Origin: Moritella sp.
GTDB lineage: Bacteria > Pseudomonadota > Gammaproteobacteria > Enterobacterales > Moritellaceae
DNA: 64,000 nucleotides
Assembly (NCBI RefSeq): GCF_013215705.1
Contig: NZ_JABSQR010000010.1
Span: 1 to 64,000 of the forward strand
Reading direction: 5' to 3'
In this document: piece by piece, positions 1-9,424 of the stretch
How positions within the stretch are numbered: position 1 is the stretch's first letter
How the letters are laid out: every line of letters starts with the position of its first letter
Notes under the pieces: model-generated
Told to the model about the DNA's origin: nothing
Databases searched by the model: none
Seen by the model: only the letters and a program-made list of their open reading frames with translations
Position numbers and translations under genes: made by a program

Positions 1-74
<74 letters not shown>

Positions 75-110
75 GTTAAAACGATAGATAAAACTATTGT
101 AATAATAAAC

Positions 111-143
111 AAAAAAGCCTCGCTAATAGCGAGGCTTTTTTGT
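111..143 (+). terminator. Rho-independent terminator after tRNA-fMet
   Basis: The arms AAGCCTCGCT and AGCGAGGCTT enclose a short loop and run into a T tract. It ends the tRNA-fMet transcript before nadA. Confidence 0.9.
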
Positions 144-193
144 TTGCGTCGAAAAAAAATCACGCTAAATTACGTTTTCATGACAATGCCATG

Positions 194-199
194 TATAAT
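194..199 (+). promoter_or_regulatory. Putative -10 element for nadA
   Basis: A perfect TATAAT lies 39 bases before the nadA start, after the tRNA terminator, so nadA needs its own promoter about here. No convincing -35 is seen 16-18 bases upstream. Confidence 0.4.
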
Positions 200-237
200 A
201 CGCGAAGATATATTTTTTGAGCACTGAGTAATTAGCT

Positions 238-1266
238 ATGATCCCCAATGTAGTAGAAATGGAATACCCATTCCCAAAAAAACCAGTTCCGTTATCGGCA
301 CAACAAAAACTGGAATATAAAGCCCGAATTAAACAGCTTTTAAAAGAAAAAGATGCAGTATTAATTGCACACTATTATACAGATCCTGAAATTCAAGCAC
401 TTGCTGAAGAGACCGGCGGTTGTGTTGCAGATTCTTTGGAAATGGCTCGCTTTGGCAATAATCATCCCGCTAAAACGCTAATCATTGCCGGTGTTCGTTT
501 CATGGGTGAAACGGCAAAAATCTTAGCGCCAAATAAACGCATTATCATGCCAGCATTAGATGCGACGTGTTCATTAGACCTTGGTTGTCCTGTTGAAGAA
601 TTCTCAGCATTCTGTGATGCGCATCCTGATCATACCGTTGTGGTATATGCAAATACATCGGCCGCCGTTAAAGCGCGCGCTGACTGGATTGTAACATCAA
701 GTATTGCATTGGATGTGGTCGAGCACCTGGATAGTGACGGTCAAAAATTAATTTGGGGTCCTGATCGCCATTTAGGTGCTTGGATTGAAAAACAAACTGG
801 CGCGAAAATGGTTCGCTGGCAGGGTGCTTGTATCGTCCATGATGAATTTAAAGCATCAGCATTAAAACGCTTGAAAGAAGAAAATCCTGACGCTGCGGTT
901 TTGGTTCATCCTGAATCACCTGCCGATGTAATCGATCTTGCCGATGCGGTTGGTTCAACGAGCCAATTGATTAAAGCGGCAAAAGAACTACCACAACAAA
1001 AACTGATTGTTGCTACGGATAAAGGTATCTTCTTTAAGATGCAACAAGCGTGTCCTGAAAAAGAAATGATTCCGGCTCCAACCGGTGGTAATGGCGCAAG
1101 TTGTCGCAGTTGCGCTATGTGTCCTTGGATGGGCATGAATGGCCTGCAAACGATTGAAGATTCATTGGTTAATGATGAAGGTCATGAAATTTTTGTTGAT
1201 GAAGAAATTCGTCTTAAAGCACTTATTCCATTAGAACGTATGTTGAATTTTAACGTATCAAACTAA
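238..1266 (+). CDS. nadA: Quinolinate synthase A
   Basis: This cytoplasmic 4Fe-4S enzyme condenses iminoaspartate with dihydroxyacetone phosphate to quinolinate in de novo NAD synthesis. The 342 residues closely follow the enteric NadA pattern throughout, including the [10 protein letters not shown] and VHPESP segments. The cluster cysteines expected for the family are present: C111 (TCSLDLGCP), C198 (QGACIVH) and the C289-x2-C292-x2-C295 triplet near the C-terminus, of which the last is normally the ligand. The gene stands alone between two terminators, with the tRNA before it and a convergent ComEA-like gene after it. The ATG at 238 gives a length typical of the family; the Shine-Dalgarno is weak. 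Confidence 0.97.
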   Translation: MIPNVVEMEYPFPKKPVPLSAQQKLEYKARIKQLLKEKDAVLIAHYYTDPEIQALAEETGGCVADSLEMARFGNNHPAKTLIIAGVRFMGETAKILAPNKRIIMPALDATCSLDLGCPVEEFSAFCDAHPDHTVVVYANTSAAVKARADWIVTSSIALDVVEHLDSDGQKLIWGPDRHLGAWIEKQTGAKMVRWQGACIVHDEFKASALKRLKEENPDAAVLVHPESPADVIDLADAVGSTSQLIKAAKELPQQKLIVATDKGIFFKMQQACPEKEMIPAPTGGNGASCRSCAMCPWMGMNGLQTIEDSLVNDEGHEIFVDEEIRLKALIPLERMLNFNVSN

Positions 1267-1290
1267 GCGTCTAACGTTAATAAATTAATT

Positions 1291-1322
1291 AAGCCTGAAT
1301 GCCTTTGCTTCAGGCTTTTTTT
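1291..1322 (+). terminator. Terminator after nadA
   Basis: The stem AAGCCTGAA/TTCAGGCTT is followed by seven T. It separates nadA from the convergent ComEA-like gene. Confidence 0.9.
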
Positions 1323-1361
1323 ATCGTTACGCATCGCTCGGAGCCAATTTTATAGCGACGA

Positions 1362-1751
1362 CTATAAGTCAGTCACAGTAATTCTCCCTGCCAACTTGGT
1401 GATAGTCCCTTTTCCTATCCCCTTTACGTTAACTAAATCTGTTGTTGTTACGAATTCACCATGGTGATCACGCCATTGTATTATTTGGGCTGCTTTATAT
1501 GCACCAATACCTGGTAAGGCGGTAAGCTCTAATTTAGTGGCTGTATTAATATTTAATGGCATTAATAGCGCATCTGCTGATGTCGAGGAGTGGCTGAGAT
1601 CAAATGCTGTGGTTTCGGTTGTCGCAATAGGATCAAGGTTTATTGATGTCAGTTCTGATATGGCGGCTTGTTCTGCATTCGCCTGTGATAATAAAAGTAA
1701 CGGTGCGGTAACAGCAATATACAGGGCTAAGCGATTCATTTTTTTTAGCAT
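1362..1751 (-). CDS. ComEA-family helix-hairpin-helix DNA-binding protein, secreted
   Basis: The 129-residue protein has an N-terminal signal peptide (positively charged start, a hydrophobic stretch with LLLL, then AxA before about residue 27). A C-terminal tandem helix-hairpin-helix module begins with NINTATKLELTALPGIG and has a second GIGKG hairpin. Single-module ComEA proteins bind double-stranded DNA in the periplasm and act as a ratchet for DNA uptake in naturally competent bacteria. The start at 1751 is supported by an AAGGA site seven bases upstream. The gene is isolated, convergent with nadA, and no other competence gene is next to it. A role in transformation is inferred from the family only. 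Confidence 0.88.
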   Translation of the reverse strand: MLKKMNRLALYIAVTAPLLLLSQANAEQAAISELTSINLDPIATTETTAFDLSHSSTSADALLMPLNINTATKLELTALPGIGAYKAAQIIQWRDHHGEFVTTTDLVNVKGIGKGTITKLAGRITVTDL

Positions 1752-2031
1752 TTTAATTCCTTTATAGTGATAACAATGAGTTATTCTTTCAGAATCAAAC
1801 TGTAGTAATAATGCGTCTTTTTGTTATCAACAATAGCCTCGTTGTGGGCGCTATCACATCTTTGAGTGAGGAATTTCATGAATGCTCAAATTTTGAGTAT
1901 TAAGAAAGTATTAGGTGTTACCTGAAGGGGGAGTTTAGGTGAAGTACTACATTCAATGAACTAATCATAGTGTAATCATAGTGCAATTAAATGCAGTACT
2001 CAAATAGGGTATAGTCAGTGATTACGGAATC

Positions 2032-2577
2032 TTATTTATTATCACTGTTTTCTTTTGGCATGTAGCGATAGAGATAAACAACAGTTAATATCGTGAAGAC
2101 TAACATGATACCGAGTACACCGAACACTTTAAAATCTACCCATAGCTCTTCTGACATGTTAAACGCAATGTAATGATTTAAACCTGCAAGGGCTGAGAAA
2201 AATATTGCCCACGCTGTGTTGACACGTGACCATACAAACTCAGGTAAAACCATTTCTTTACCTAACATCTTTTTAAGTAGATTGTGTTTGAAGCCATACT
2301 GACTAACCAATAAAACAATTGAAAATAGACAGTAAATAACCGTTACTTTCCATTTTATGAAGCTTGAGTCTTGAGTGAATAAGGTAATGCCACCAAATAC
2401 AGAGACCATTGCAAAGGTGATTAATTGCATTTTTTCAACTTTACGGTATTTAAACCAGCTAAAGATTAATGTACATGCTGTTACTGCTATTAACGCTGCT
2501 GTTGCGGAATAAATATCGTACATTTTATAAATAATGAAAAAGACGATCAGGGGAAGAAATTCATTAAATTGTTTCAT
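2032..2577 (-). CDS. yciB: Inner-membrane septation protein A (YciB family)
   Basis: The 181-residue polytopic membrane protein has about five hydrophobic segments. Its N-terminus (KQFNEFLPLIVFFIIYK) and its SRVNTAW segment are characteristic of YciB, formerly IspA. YciB proteins act in envelope integrity and interact with the elongation and division machinery; the biochemical activity is unknown. The gene reads leftward, with the terminator of the POT transporter directly upstream, so it has its own promoter in the interval 2578-2633. About 280 bases downstream of its stop hold no gene; they contain two adjacent copies of an 11-base repeat (TAATCATAGTG, 1962-1983). Confidence 0.92.
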   Translation of the reverse strand: MKQFNEFLPLIVFFIIYKMYDIYSATAALIAVTACTLIFSWFKYRKVEKMQLITFAMVSVFGGITLFTQDSSFIKWKVTVIYCLFSIVLLVSQYGFKHNLLKKMLGKEMVLPEFVWSRVNTAWAIFFSALAGLNHYIAFNMSEELWVDFKVFGVLGIMLVFTILTVVYLYRYMPKENSDNK

Positions 2578-2633
2578 AAAGTTTTTGACTCACGGCTAAC
2601 GATGTCATCTAGTTTATCATGAAAATCGCAGAT

Positions 2634-2665
2634 AAAAAAACAGCCTCACGAAGAGGCTGTTTTTA
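2634..2665 (-). terminator. Terminator of the POT transporter gene
   Basis: The stem AAACAGCCTC/GAGGCTGTTT has T runs on both strands. It lies just past the stop of the leftward peptide transporter gene. Confidence 0.85.
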
Positions 2666-2691
2666 CATTTTTTTAAATCAATGATTCAGTA

Positions 2692-4140
2692 TTAAGCTGT
2701 TGCTGTAGCTGGTTTTTGATTCGTTGTATCTTCTTTGCTAATTACTTGACCTTCTGCACCGTGCATCCAGTAAATTAGTTTATGTGCTGAGAAAAATAGG
2801 ATCAGTGATGAAATCACCGCGGCGATGGCAATGCCACCAAAGATAGCCATCGGACCTACCGCCCCAATTTGTGCACCAATCATACCTGCCACTTTACTCG
2901 CAATTGCTTGAAAGCCAAACCATGCACCCATCATCAGTGATGCTAAGCGTAGTGGTGCTAACTTAGTTATCATAGATAGACCGATTGGAGAAAGACATAA
3001 TTCACCCATGGTATGGAAGAAGTACGCACCGACTAACCAGTACATGCTTGTTTTAACGGTTAAGTCACCACCTTGCTCGAGTGTTGCAAAGATCATGAAC
3101 ACAAAACCTATGGCTAACATCAATAGTGCCATTGCAAATTTAACTGGTGATGTCGGCTCTTTAGGACCCATTTTAATCCAAATCATGCTTACGATAGGTG
3201 CACAGGTAATAATGAAGAATGGATTGAGTGATTGGAACCAAGCAACTGGTACTTCAAAACTACCAATCATACGGTCGGTATAATCATTTGCGTAAAGGTT
3301 CATTAGACCACCGGCTTGTTCGAAGCCAGCCCAGAAGATGATAACAAATAGACCTAAAACTAAGATAACTTTAATGCGGTCAACTTCAATCGCTGTCAGT
3401 GTTTGTTTTTTGCCTTTATTTTCAGCAAGTGCTTTTTTAGCTGCAGCTTCAATACCAATGTTACCTAGGTATTTGTTAGCAAATAGTTTCTGCAATACCA
3501 CGCTCAGTACCATAGCGATACCAGACATTAAGAAACCATATTTGTAATCGCCGGTGTACACTACAACTGCGCCGACCAGAATACCGGATAGGAAAGCACC
3601 AATGTTAATACCCATATAGAAGATAGTGAACGCGCCATCACGACGGTGATCACCCTCTTCATATAGATCACCAACCATGGTTGAGATGTTTGGCTTGAAC
3701 AAACCGTTACCAGCGATCAGGAAAGCAAGACCCAAGTAAAGACTTGCTGTCGTGCTGAGTGCTAATACTTCTAGTGGTGCAAACAAAAGGAATTGACCAA
3801 TTGCCATCAAGATACCACCAAAGAGCACACTTTTGCGTTGTCCTAGGAAGTTATCAGCTAACCAGCCACCAATAAGTGGGGTGATATAAACTAAGCCGGT
3901 ATATGTACCATAAAGAGAAAGCGCATCTGCTTGAGTCCAGCCTAAACCTGGAATACCTGCTTGGTAGTTAGGATCGGTTAATAATGCAGCCGCTTGTTGG
4001 TCTTGGGTTACTGAGACTAGAAAAAGAACCAGAATTGCACGCATGCCATAATAGCTAAAGCGTTCCATCATTTCTGTACTAAATAAAAGGAATAATCCTT
4101 TTGGATGACCCATAAATGTATCTGAATTATTAGGATTCAT
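2692..4140 (-). CDS. POT/PTR-family proton-dependent di/tripeptide transporter
   Basis: The 482-residue, roughly 12-14 segment inner-membrane protein belongs to the POT branch of the major facilitator superfamily, which imports di- and tripeptides with protons. The family signature ExxERFxYYG is near residues 24-33 (STEMMERFSYYGMRAIL). A second conserved block (GNGLFKPNISTMVGDLY) is near residue 150, and FYMGINIGA follows at about residue 173. It resembles the DtpT/DtpA/B transporters of gammaproteobacteria, but which subtype cannot be told by eye. The gene is monocistronic, read leftward, and divergent from rfaH with a 326-base promoter region between them. Confidence 0.93.
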   Translation of the reverse strand: MNPNNSDTFMGHPKGLFLLFSTEMMERFSYYGMRAILVLFLVSVTQDQQAAALLTDPNYQAGIPGLGWTQADALSLYGTYTGLVYITPLIGGWLADNFLGQRKSVLFGGILMAIGQFLLFAPLEVLALSTTASLYLGLAFLIAGNGLFKPNISTMVGDLYEEGDHRRDGAFTIFYMGINIGAFLSGILVGAVVVYTGDYKYGFLMSGIAMVLSVVLQKLFANKYLGNIGIEAAAKKALAENKGKKQTLTAIEVDRIKVILVLGLFVIIFWAGFEQAGGLMNLYANDYTDRMIGSFEVPVAWFQSLNPFFIITCAPIVSMIWIKMGPKEPTSPVKFAMALLMLAIGFVFMIFATLEQGGDLTVKTSMYWLVGAYFFHTMGELCLSPIGLSMITKLAPLRLASLMMGAWFGFQAIASKVAGMIGAQIGAVGPMAIFGGIAIAAVISSLILFFSAHKLIYWMHGAEGQVISKEDTTNQKPATATA

Positions 4141-4466
4141 AATATCGCCTGTGTTGTATTTTTGTATTTTTGTATTTTTTTATATTTACAATTTTATGCT
4201 GATAATTGATCTATTATCAGTTGATTCATTCTTTTATATCCCTTTTGGTAGAGACTGACAAGCGTGGATATCAATTTTAAGAGCTGTATCACCCTAATTT
4301 GAGCTGTTGTTCTGTTGTTGAAACGAAAGTGTTAAGTAAGTGTTGTTTTTATGAATATTTGTGGTTGATATATATACATTTAAAAGTAATTTTCATTTTG
4401 ACTTTAATTTCATTGAAGTTGACGTAAAATTAAAAGTGAGATCATGATTAGGATAATCAAGTCAAA
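4141..4466. other. Divergent intergenic region between the POT transporter and rfaH
   Basis: These 326 AT-rich bases contain no ORF of note. They must carry both promoters. Near the transporter start there are runs of TTTTGTATTTTTGTATT on the plus strand. I see no clear operator. Confidence 0.5.
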
Positions 4467-4991
4467 ATGGCGGATGATAAGAAAGACTGGTACTTACTTT
4501 ACTGTAAAGGAAAAGAAGAACCTAGGGCATTAACAAACCTAAAAAATCAAGGGATTGACAGTTTTTACCCTACGATGACCGTTGAGAAGAAACTGCGCAA
4601 CAAGTTGATTTTCAAAGACATTGCTATTTTTCCCAATTATTTATTTGTTGCAATAGATAAGAACACGGCAAATTTTAATAGTATTCGTTCTACCCGTGGC
4701 GTCATTGATTTTGTTAAATGTGGGGAAAATTACACGAAAGTGCCAGCGGCATTGGTGACGGAGTTAAGAGCAAAACAACGATACCGAGATAAATCGGCAA
4801 ACGAAGTGACGGTATTTAGCGAAGGTGAAACAGTGATCATTCAAGATGGTGCCTTTAAAGGAATTGAGGCTATTTATCAGTGTAAAGATGGACTAGAACG
4901 TTCGATGTTATTGATTAATTTGATCAATAACACCACAACAATGAGTGTCGCTAACGGTGAGATAAAAAGTAAGTCAGACAACGAACATTAA
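4467..4991 (+). CDS. rfaH: Transcription antitermination protein RfaH
   Basis: The 174-residue NusG paralogue has the RfaH N-terminus (KDWYLLYCKGKEE) and the NusG-like segment FPNYLFVAID. The KOW-containing C-terminal domain carries the EGETVIIQDGAFKGIEA stretch and ends in the RSMLLINLIN block typical of RfaH. RfaH binds ops-paused RNA polymerase and stops premature termination in long LPS, capsule or toxin operons, and its C-terminal domain switches fold to recruit the ribosome. The gene is single and divergent from the peptide transporter. No ops element (GGCGGTAGCNT) was noticed in this window, so its targets are elsewhere. Confidence 0.95.
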   Translation: MADDKKDWYLLYCKGKEEPRALTNLKNQGIDSFYPTMTVEKKLRNKLIFKDIAIFPNYLFVAIDKNTANFNSIRSTRGVIDFVKCGENYTKVPAALVTELRAKQRYRDKSANEVTVFSEGETVIIQDGAFKGIEAIYQCKDGLERSMLLINLINNTTTMSVANGEIKSKSDNEH

Positions 4992-5056
4992 GTATTTGGC
5001 CGACATTAAGGCTTCTCTTCACAACATCATTTTTAAGTTACAACGCTTCTTTTTGG

Positions 5057-5437
5057 TTACCAGCAGATTGCAGGTAACCGCGTTAAATTATGATCTAAAC
5101 TCAATTCTCGACACTCACTATCATGACGTTGATCATTTATCGCTGTTGCGGTTACTCGGTACTGATTGTTTGTTGCGATGACAATCGTGTACTGGTATTT
5201 ACTGCTACTGAGCTCAATCGCTAAATTACTCAACTCAACGTATTGTTGCTGCCGACTAAAATGATCCGTTTGTAATAAGCTGATGGTTGCCAACTTCATT
5301 TTAGCTTGATCGCGATATGTGGTTAATATGTTGTGGTGGTAATTTGGTGCCGCTATACCCACTAAAATACTCATGATGGCGAGTGTGATTAGCAATTCAA
5401 TGAGCGTAAACCCTGATGATCTAAACAATTTTAGCAT
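5057..5437 (-). CDS. Type IV pilin-like protein (PilE-type minor pilin)
   Basis: The 126-residue prepilin has a short leader ending in G before FTLIELLITLAIMSILVGIAA, the class III signal cleaved and methylated by prepilin peptidase, with Glu at mature position 5. The rest resembles PilE/ComP-type minor pilins (two Cys near the C-terminus, DSECREL and PAICW, probably a disulfide). An in-frame ATG at 5458 would add seven residues; the ATG at 5437 is preferred because GGGG lies six bases upstream and the leader then has normal length. No other pilus gene adjoins it. It could be an orphan minor pilin of a type IV pilus or secretion system encoded elsewhere. Confidence 0.85.
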   Translation of the reverse strand: MLKLFRSSGFTLIELLITLAIMSILVGIAAPNYHHNILTTYRDQAKMKLATISLLQTDHFSRQQQYVELSNLAIELSSSKYQYTIVIATNNQYRVTATAINDQRHDSECRELSLDHNLTRLPAICW

Positions 5438-5657
5438 TATGTTCCCCGTTATTATCAAGTTGGCTTGAGTCTAGGTAATAAATCAACTGTTGATGATGTT
5501 TTAAACAGCGTTGTGATGGTGATTAGGCTTAGGTGAAGGTTAATGGCGCTGGAACAAGGTTAACTGGCCCGCATTAGCATTTAGTTGTTGTGTCTGGGGC
5601 CATTTTGTTAGATTATTACTCACTATTTTATTAAAAATTTACTGTTTGAGGTAAGGA

Positions 5658-7304
5658 ATGAGTCAGGCCGAAGTACGCCCAACGAACTTTATTCGTCAGA
5701 TTATTGATGAAGATTTAAATTCCGGCAAACATACTAATGTGCATACGCGTTTTCCGCCAGAGCCGAATGGCTTTTTGCATATTGGTCATGCCAAGTCTAT
5801 TTGTTTGAACTTTGGTATTGCTGACGATTACCAGGGACAGTGTAATCTACGTTTTGATGATACTAATCCAGAGAAAGAAGACATTGATTACGTTCATGCC
5901 ATTCAAGAAGACGTAAAGTGGTTAGGGTTTAACTGGGATGGCGAAGTTCGCTATTCATCAAATTACTTCGATAAGTTATTCGAGTATGCAGTTGAACTTA
6001 TTCAAGCGGGTAAAGCGTACGTTTGTTTCTTAAATGCCGAAGAAACTCGTGAATATCGTGGAACCTTGAATAAGCCAGGTAAAAACAGCCCATACCGTGA
6101 CACGAGCGTGGAAGAGAATTTAGCGCTATTCAATAAAATGCGTGATGCTGGTTTTGCTGATGGTGAATGTTGTTTACGTGCAAAAATTGACATGACTTCA
6201 TCATTCATGTGTATGCGTGATCCAATTATCTACCGTATTAAACGTGCTCATCATCACCAGACTGGCGATAAATGGTGCATTTACCCAATGTACGATTTCA
6301 CCCATTGTATTTCTGATGCGATAGAAGGTATTTCACATTCTATCTGTACATTAGAATTCCAAGATAATCGTCGTGTTTACGATTGGGTATTAGACAATAT
6401 CTCAATTGATTGTCGTCCGCGTCAGTATGAATTCTCACGTTTAAATATTGAATATACGATGATGTCTAAGCGTAAGCTTAACGCACTAGTGACAGAAAAT
6501 CATGTAACTGGTTGGGATGATCCACGTATGCCAACAATTGCTGGTTTACGTCGTCGTGGTTATACCGCTGCGTCAATTCGTGAATTTTGTAAACGTATCG
6601 GTGTAACGAAGCAAATCAATACCATCGAAATGGGTATGTTAGAAGCCTGTATCCGTGAAGATCTTGAAAATTCAGCACCACGTGCAATGGCGGTTCTTGA
6701 TCCAGTTAAATTAGTTATTACTAATTATCCAGACGATCAAACTGAGCAATTAATTGCACCAGCACACCCTAAACTAGATATGGGTACCCGTACGCTGCCA
6801 TTTAGCCGTGAATTATTTATTGATCGTGCGGATTTCCGTGAAGAAGCGAACAAGAAATATAAACGTTTAGTATTAGGCAAAGAAGTTCGCTTACGTAATG
6901 CATACATTGTTAGAGCCGATGACGTTGTTAAAGATGACGCGGGTAATATCATTGAAATTCACTGTACTTACGATGATGAAACACTGGGTAAGAACCCAAG
7001 TGATGGACGTAAAGCGAAAGGCGTTATTCATTGGGTATCTGCTGCTGACGCTGTTGATGCGGAAATACGTGTTTATGATCGCCTATTTAAAATAGAAGAT
7101 CCTACCAGTGTTGAAACATTAGAAGAAGCATTGAATGAACAATCATTAGTTGTGATCAAAAAAGCTAAAGTTGAACCAGGTCTTGTTACAGCGAAAGCTG
7201 AAAGCGCATACCAGTTTGAACGTGAAGGTTACTTCTGTGCCGACAGTAAAGATTCAACAGCGGATAAACTGGTGTTTAACCGTACCGTATCTTTACGCGG
7301 TTAA
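5658..7304 (+). CDS. glnS: Glutaminyl-tRNA synthetase
   Basis: The 548-residue class I aminoacyl-tRNA synthetase charges tRNA-Gln with glutamine in the cytoplasm. The HIGH motif is seen as [13 protein letters not shown] near residue 40, the KMSKS equivalent as MMSKRKL near residue 270, and the GlnRS-specific DDTNPEKE follows HIGH. The C-terminal anticodon-binding beta-barrels are complete, ending in FNRTVSLRG as in other GlnRS. A GAGGTAAGG ribosome-binding site precedes the ATG. It is monocistronic, convergent with fur, and shares a bidirectional terminator with it. Confidence 0.98.
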   Translation: MSQAEVRPTNFIRQIIDEDLNSGKHTNVHTRFPPEPNGFLHIGHAKSICLNFGIADDYQGQCNLRFDDTNPEKEDIDYVHAIQEDVKWLGFNWDGEVRYSSNYFDKLFEYAVELIQAGKAYVCFLNAEETREYRGTLNKPGKNSPYRDTSVEENLALFNKMRDAGFADGECCLRAKIDMTSSFMCMRDPIIYRIKRAHHHQTGDKWCIYPMYDFTHCISDAIEGISHSICTLEFQDNRRVYDWVLDNISIDCRPRQYEFSRLNIEYTMMSKRKLNALVTENHVTGWDDPRMPTIAGLRRRGYTAASIREFCKRIGVTKQINTIEMGMLEACIREDLENSAPRAMAVLDPVKLVITNYPDDQTEQLIAPAHPKLDMGTRTLPFSRELFIDRADFREEANKKYKRLVLGKEVRLRNAYIVRADDVVKDDAGNIIEIHCTYDDETLGKNPSDGRKAKGVIHWVSAADAVDAEIRVYDRLFKIEDPTSVETLEEALNEQSLVVIKKAKVEPGLVTAKAESAYQFEREGYFCADSKDSTADKLVFNRTVSLRG

Positions 7305-7395
7305 GCATGTTTATAAGCTAGGCAATATAACCTCAGACATAATATTTTTTTTCTTGGGGTTTTTCTTGGTGCTATAGCAACGTAAAAAAGACGTA

Positions 7396-7424
7396 TAAAA
7401 AAAGGAGCTATAGGCTCCTTTTTA
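7396..7424. terminator. Bidirectional terminator between glnS and fur
   Basis: The stem AAAGGAGC/GCTCCTTT has T runs on both strands and lies between two convergent genes, so it can serve either. Confidence 0.88.
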
Positions 7425-7447
7425 TTTATCTGGTGTTTAGAGTGCGC

Positions 7448-7873
7448 CTATTTGTGGTTACACTTGCCATCTAATGAACGGCCATACAGGTATAAACTGT
7501 GGGCTTGCAATGACATTCCATTGTCGGCCGCAATGTCACGTTGACGATCTTCGATCAAGTCATCATGAAATTCAATTACGTGGCCACAATCAAGACATAC
7601 AAGATGGTCGTGGTGTTCTTGAGTTGCCAATTCAAAAACAGATTTACCGCCTTCAAAATAATGGCGTGTCACAATTCCGGCATCATCAAACTGGTTAAGT
7701 ACTCGATATACTGTCGCTAGACCAATTTCTTCGCCTTTGCTAAGCAATTGTTTGTATAAGTCTTCGGCACTAGTATGCTGACTGCTAGGGAGTTGTAATA
7801 ATTCTAAAATTTTAATTCGTGGCAGTGTTATTTTTAACCCTGCTTTTTTTAATGCATTTTTTCTATCAGTCAT
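7448..7873 (-). CDS. fur: Ferric uptake regulator Fur
   Basis: The 141-residue Fe(II)-dependent repressor has an N-terminal winged helix (ITLPRIKILELL; LATVYRVLNQF) and a C-terminal dimerisation domain. It carries the metal-binding signature HHDHLVCLDCGHVIEF, whose CxxC is normally part of the structural zinc site. It ends in a Cys-His tail. Fur with iron binds 19-bp operators and represses iron-acquisition genes. The locus order fur, fldA, ybfE, ybfF and seqA is as in enterics. The siderophore locus at the right end of this window has a clear Fur box and is a likely target. Confidence 0.98.
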   Translation of the reverse strand: MTDRKNALKKAGLKITLPRIKILELLQLPSSQHTSAEDLYKQLLSKGEEIGLATVYRVLNQFDDAGIVTRHYFEGGKSVFELATQEHHDHLVCLDCGHVIEFHDDLIEDRQRDIAADNGMSLQAHSLYLYGRSLDGKCNHK

Positions 7874-7925
7874 AACGTTCTCATTTTAAAATAGAGAAAA
7901 GTATTTTTTCTTTATATTCTTAACC

Positions 7926-7954
7926 ATTATATGACGAGACGCAAAAACAATAAA
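7926..7954 (-). promoter_or_regulatory. Putative fur promoter
   Basis: On the minus strand a perfect -10 TATAAT (7926-7931) is preceded, 17 bases away, by a weak -35-like TTTATT. It would give a fur leader of about 45 bases. No convincing Fur autoregulatory box was found here. Confidence 0.4.
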
Positions 7955-8234
7955 CCTCATATTTGTTAAAGCGGGATATAATTACAGATATTTAAGTATT
8001 AACCTGCAATTTGTTAATACTGGTATGACCAGGTGGCGTTTAGTGAGGGTTAAATGCAACAAAATATGGCCACAGTTTGAGATGTTAATTAAAAACATCA
8101 ATGGCACGAAGTCGAAAAAATTATGCGTACGCTCTATATTCGTAAAAAAGAGAAGTATTGCATACCTGAAACTGCAGTTTCGTAATGAGATGCTAGCGTG
8201 ATGCTGTAAGTATAAGAGGTAAATATAAGGAGAG

Positions 8235-8280
8235 AAGATAAGGTAAATAACGTGTTAGTACGTCGTTTTACCTTTATCTT
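8235..8280 (-). terminator. Imperfect hairpin downstream of fldA, possible terminator
   Basis: The arms AAGATAAGGTAAA and TTTACCTTTATCTT pair with one bulge. On the minus strand the stem is followed by TCTCTCC and not a clean T run, so this is a weak intrinsic terminator or a 3'-end stabilising structure. Confidence 0.4.
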
Positions 8281-8294
8281 AATATACTCAAAGA

Positions 8295-8822
8295 TTAATC
8301 TTCTAGTTCAGCAAGGCACATTTCGCTGTGGATCTGGTTTACCCAAGCTTTAACACGTTCTGCTGTTAATTCTGGTTGGCGGTCTTCGTCGATACCTAAA
8401 CCAACAAAGTGATTGTCATCAGTGAGCGCTTTCGACGCTTCGAAATCATAACCTTCAGTTGACCATTCACCGATTATTGTCCCACCTTTTGCTTCAACAA
8501 CGTCACGTAGTGTGCCCATTGCGTCGAGGAAGTACTCAGCGTAATCTTCTTGGTCACCGCAACCAAAGATTGCAACTAGTTTGTCAGAAAAATCAATTTC
8601 TTCTAGTGACGGCATGAAATCATCCCAATCACATTGGGATTCGCCATAATACCAAGTCGGAATACCTAATATTAATAGGCTGAATTCGTTAATATCTGCA
8701 GTTGTTGATTTTGCAATATCTTTAACATCAACAAGCTGTTTACCCAGTTGTTTCTGGATCATCTTAGCAACTACTTCAGTGTTACCAGTGTCACTACCAA
8801 AAAATAAGCCTACGCTAGCCAT
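8295..8822 (-). CDS. fldA: Flavodoxin I
   Basis: The 175-residue long-chain flavodoxin carries FMN and donates low-potential electrons, for example to radical SAM enzymes and cobalamin-dependent methionine synthase. The FMN phosphate loop GSDTGNTE is at residues 9-16, followed by the conserved PTWYYGE and the FGCGDQEDYAEYF loop. It is the long form, as in other gammaproteobacterial FldA. It lies upstream of fur and downstream of ybfE on the minus strand, with only 32 bases to ybfE, so cotranscription is likely. Confidence 0.97.
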   Translation of the reverse strand: MASVGLFFGSDTGNTEVVAKMIQKQLGKQLVDVKDIAKSTTADINEFSLLILGIPTWYYGESQCDWDDFMPSLEEIDFSDKLVAIFGCGDQEDYAEYFLDAMGTLRDVVEAKGGTIIGEWSTEGYDFEASKALTDDNHFVGLGIDEDRQPELTAERVKAWVNQIHSEMCLAELED

Positions 8823-8854
8823 TCTTAAATTATCCTAATAGTTTTAATTTAAAC

Positions 8855-9127
8855 TTATCTTGCTACATGAGTGTGCAATAATTGTTGTATATATTCACTG
8901 CGTGTCATATTAGCACTTTTTGCTTTCATATTTAACATATCAAATAAGTCTTGTTCGACTTTTAATTCAATACGTTTTAATCCATTAGCCTTATCTCGGT
9001 TCAATTGATTACGTTTATTATGTTTCAACTGCTCTTTGCGTGAGAGTGGGTTGGTTTTAGGTCTACCTGCACGCTTCTCTTCAGCAAAAAGGTCAATCGT
9101 GGTTCTATCTAAATTTTCCTTTGCCAC
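8855..9127 (-). CDS. ybfE: YbfE family ribbon-helix-helix protein
   Basis: The 90-residue basic protein is recognisable from its N-terminus (DRTTIDLFAEEKRAGRPKTN) and the NKRNQLNRDKANGLKRIEL block, both conserved in enteric YbfE. The C-terminal half looks like a ribbon-helix-helix DNA-binding fold (LKVEQDLFDMLNMKAKSANM then TRSEYIQQLL). Enteric ybfE is described as LexA-regulated; I see no SOS box (CTGT-N8-ACAG) in the short upstream gap here. It sits between fldA and a DUF2788 gene on the same strand, probably one operon. The target DNA is unknown. Confidence 0.88.
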   Translation of the reverse strand: MAKENLDRTTIDLFAEEKRAGRPKTNPLSRKEQLKHNKRNQLNRDKANGLKRIELKVEQDLFDMLNMKAKSANMTRSEYIQQLLHTHVAR

Positions 9128-9161
9128 GTTTTTTCGCCATTGCAGTTAATAGTATTAGTAA

Positions 9162-9389
9162 TTAAATCTGGGTTTCCCAGACAGTGATCAATATTTCTTT
9201 AAACACAAAGCCAGCCATACCAAAACAGAGTACAAACCAAACCGATATACGTCCGAATCGAGGTACGTTACCTTTTTTTAGTACGTCGTGAATTGCCATA
9301 CCGATCAAGAAAAACAGCACGACAAAGAATAGCTTAATGCCTACAGCTTCAATTAAGTCAATGTATTCATACAACATATCAATTTTCAC
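9162..9389 (-). CDS. DUF2788 small membrane protein
   Basis: The 75-residue protein has two transmembrane helices (about residues 17-36 and 47-68) separated by a short basic loop (DVLKKGNVPRFGRIS). The length and the IGxAIHDVLKK-type sequence match the DUF2788 family seen next to seqA/ybfF in marine gammaproteobacteria. Its function is unknown. It is packed between ybfF and ybfE with gaps of about 35 bases, which suggests an operon ybfF-DUF2788-ybfE-fldA. Confidence 0.75.
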   Translation of the reverse strand: MKIDMLYEYIDLIEAVGIKLFFVVLFFLIGMAIHDVLKKGNVPRFGRISVWFVLCFGMAGFVFKEILITVWETQI

Positions 9390-9424
9390 CTAAAGTACGA
9401 ATGGGCAAATATATCACAATGTGA

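Larger units (their letters stand above)
7874..8294. other. Intergenic region between fur and fldA
   Basis: This 421-base gap holds the fur promoter, a perfect 14-base palindrome GAAACTGCAGTTTC (8168-8181) and the hairpin listed separately near the end of fldA. No credible ORF or RNA gene is seen. It is longer than usual for this conserved pair, so a small RNA cannot be excluded. Confidence 0.45.

Noticed and set aside
9128-9161. LexA (SOS) box before ybfE
   Set aside because: The enteric gene is reported as LexA-controlled, but no CTGT-N8-ACAG palindrome is present in this gap.
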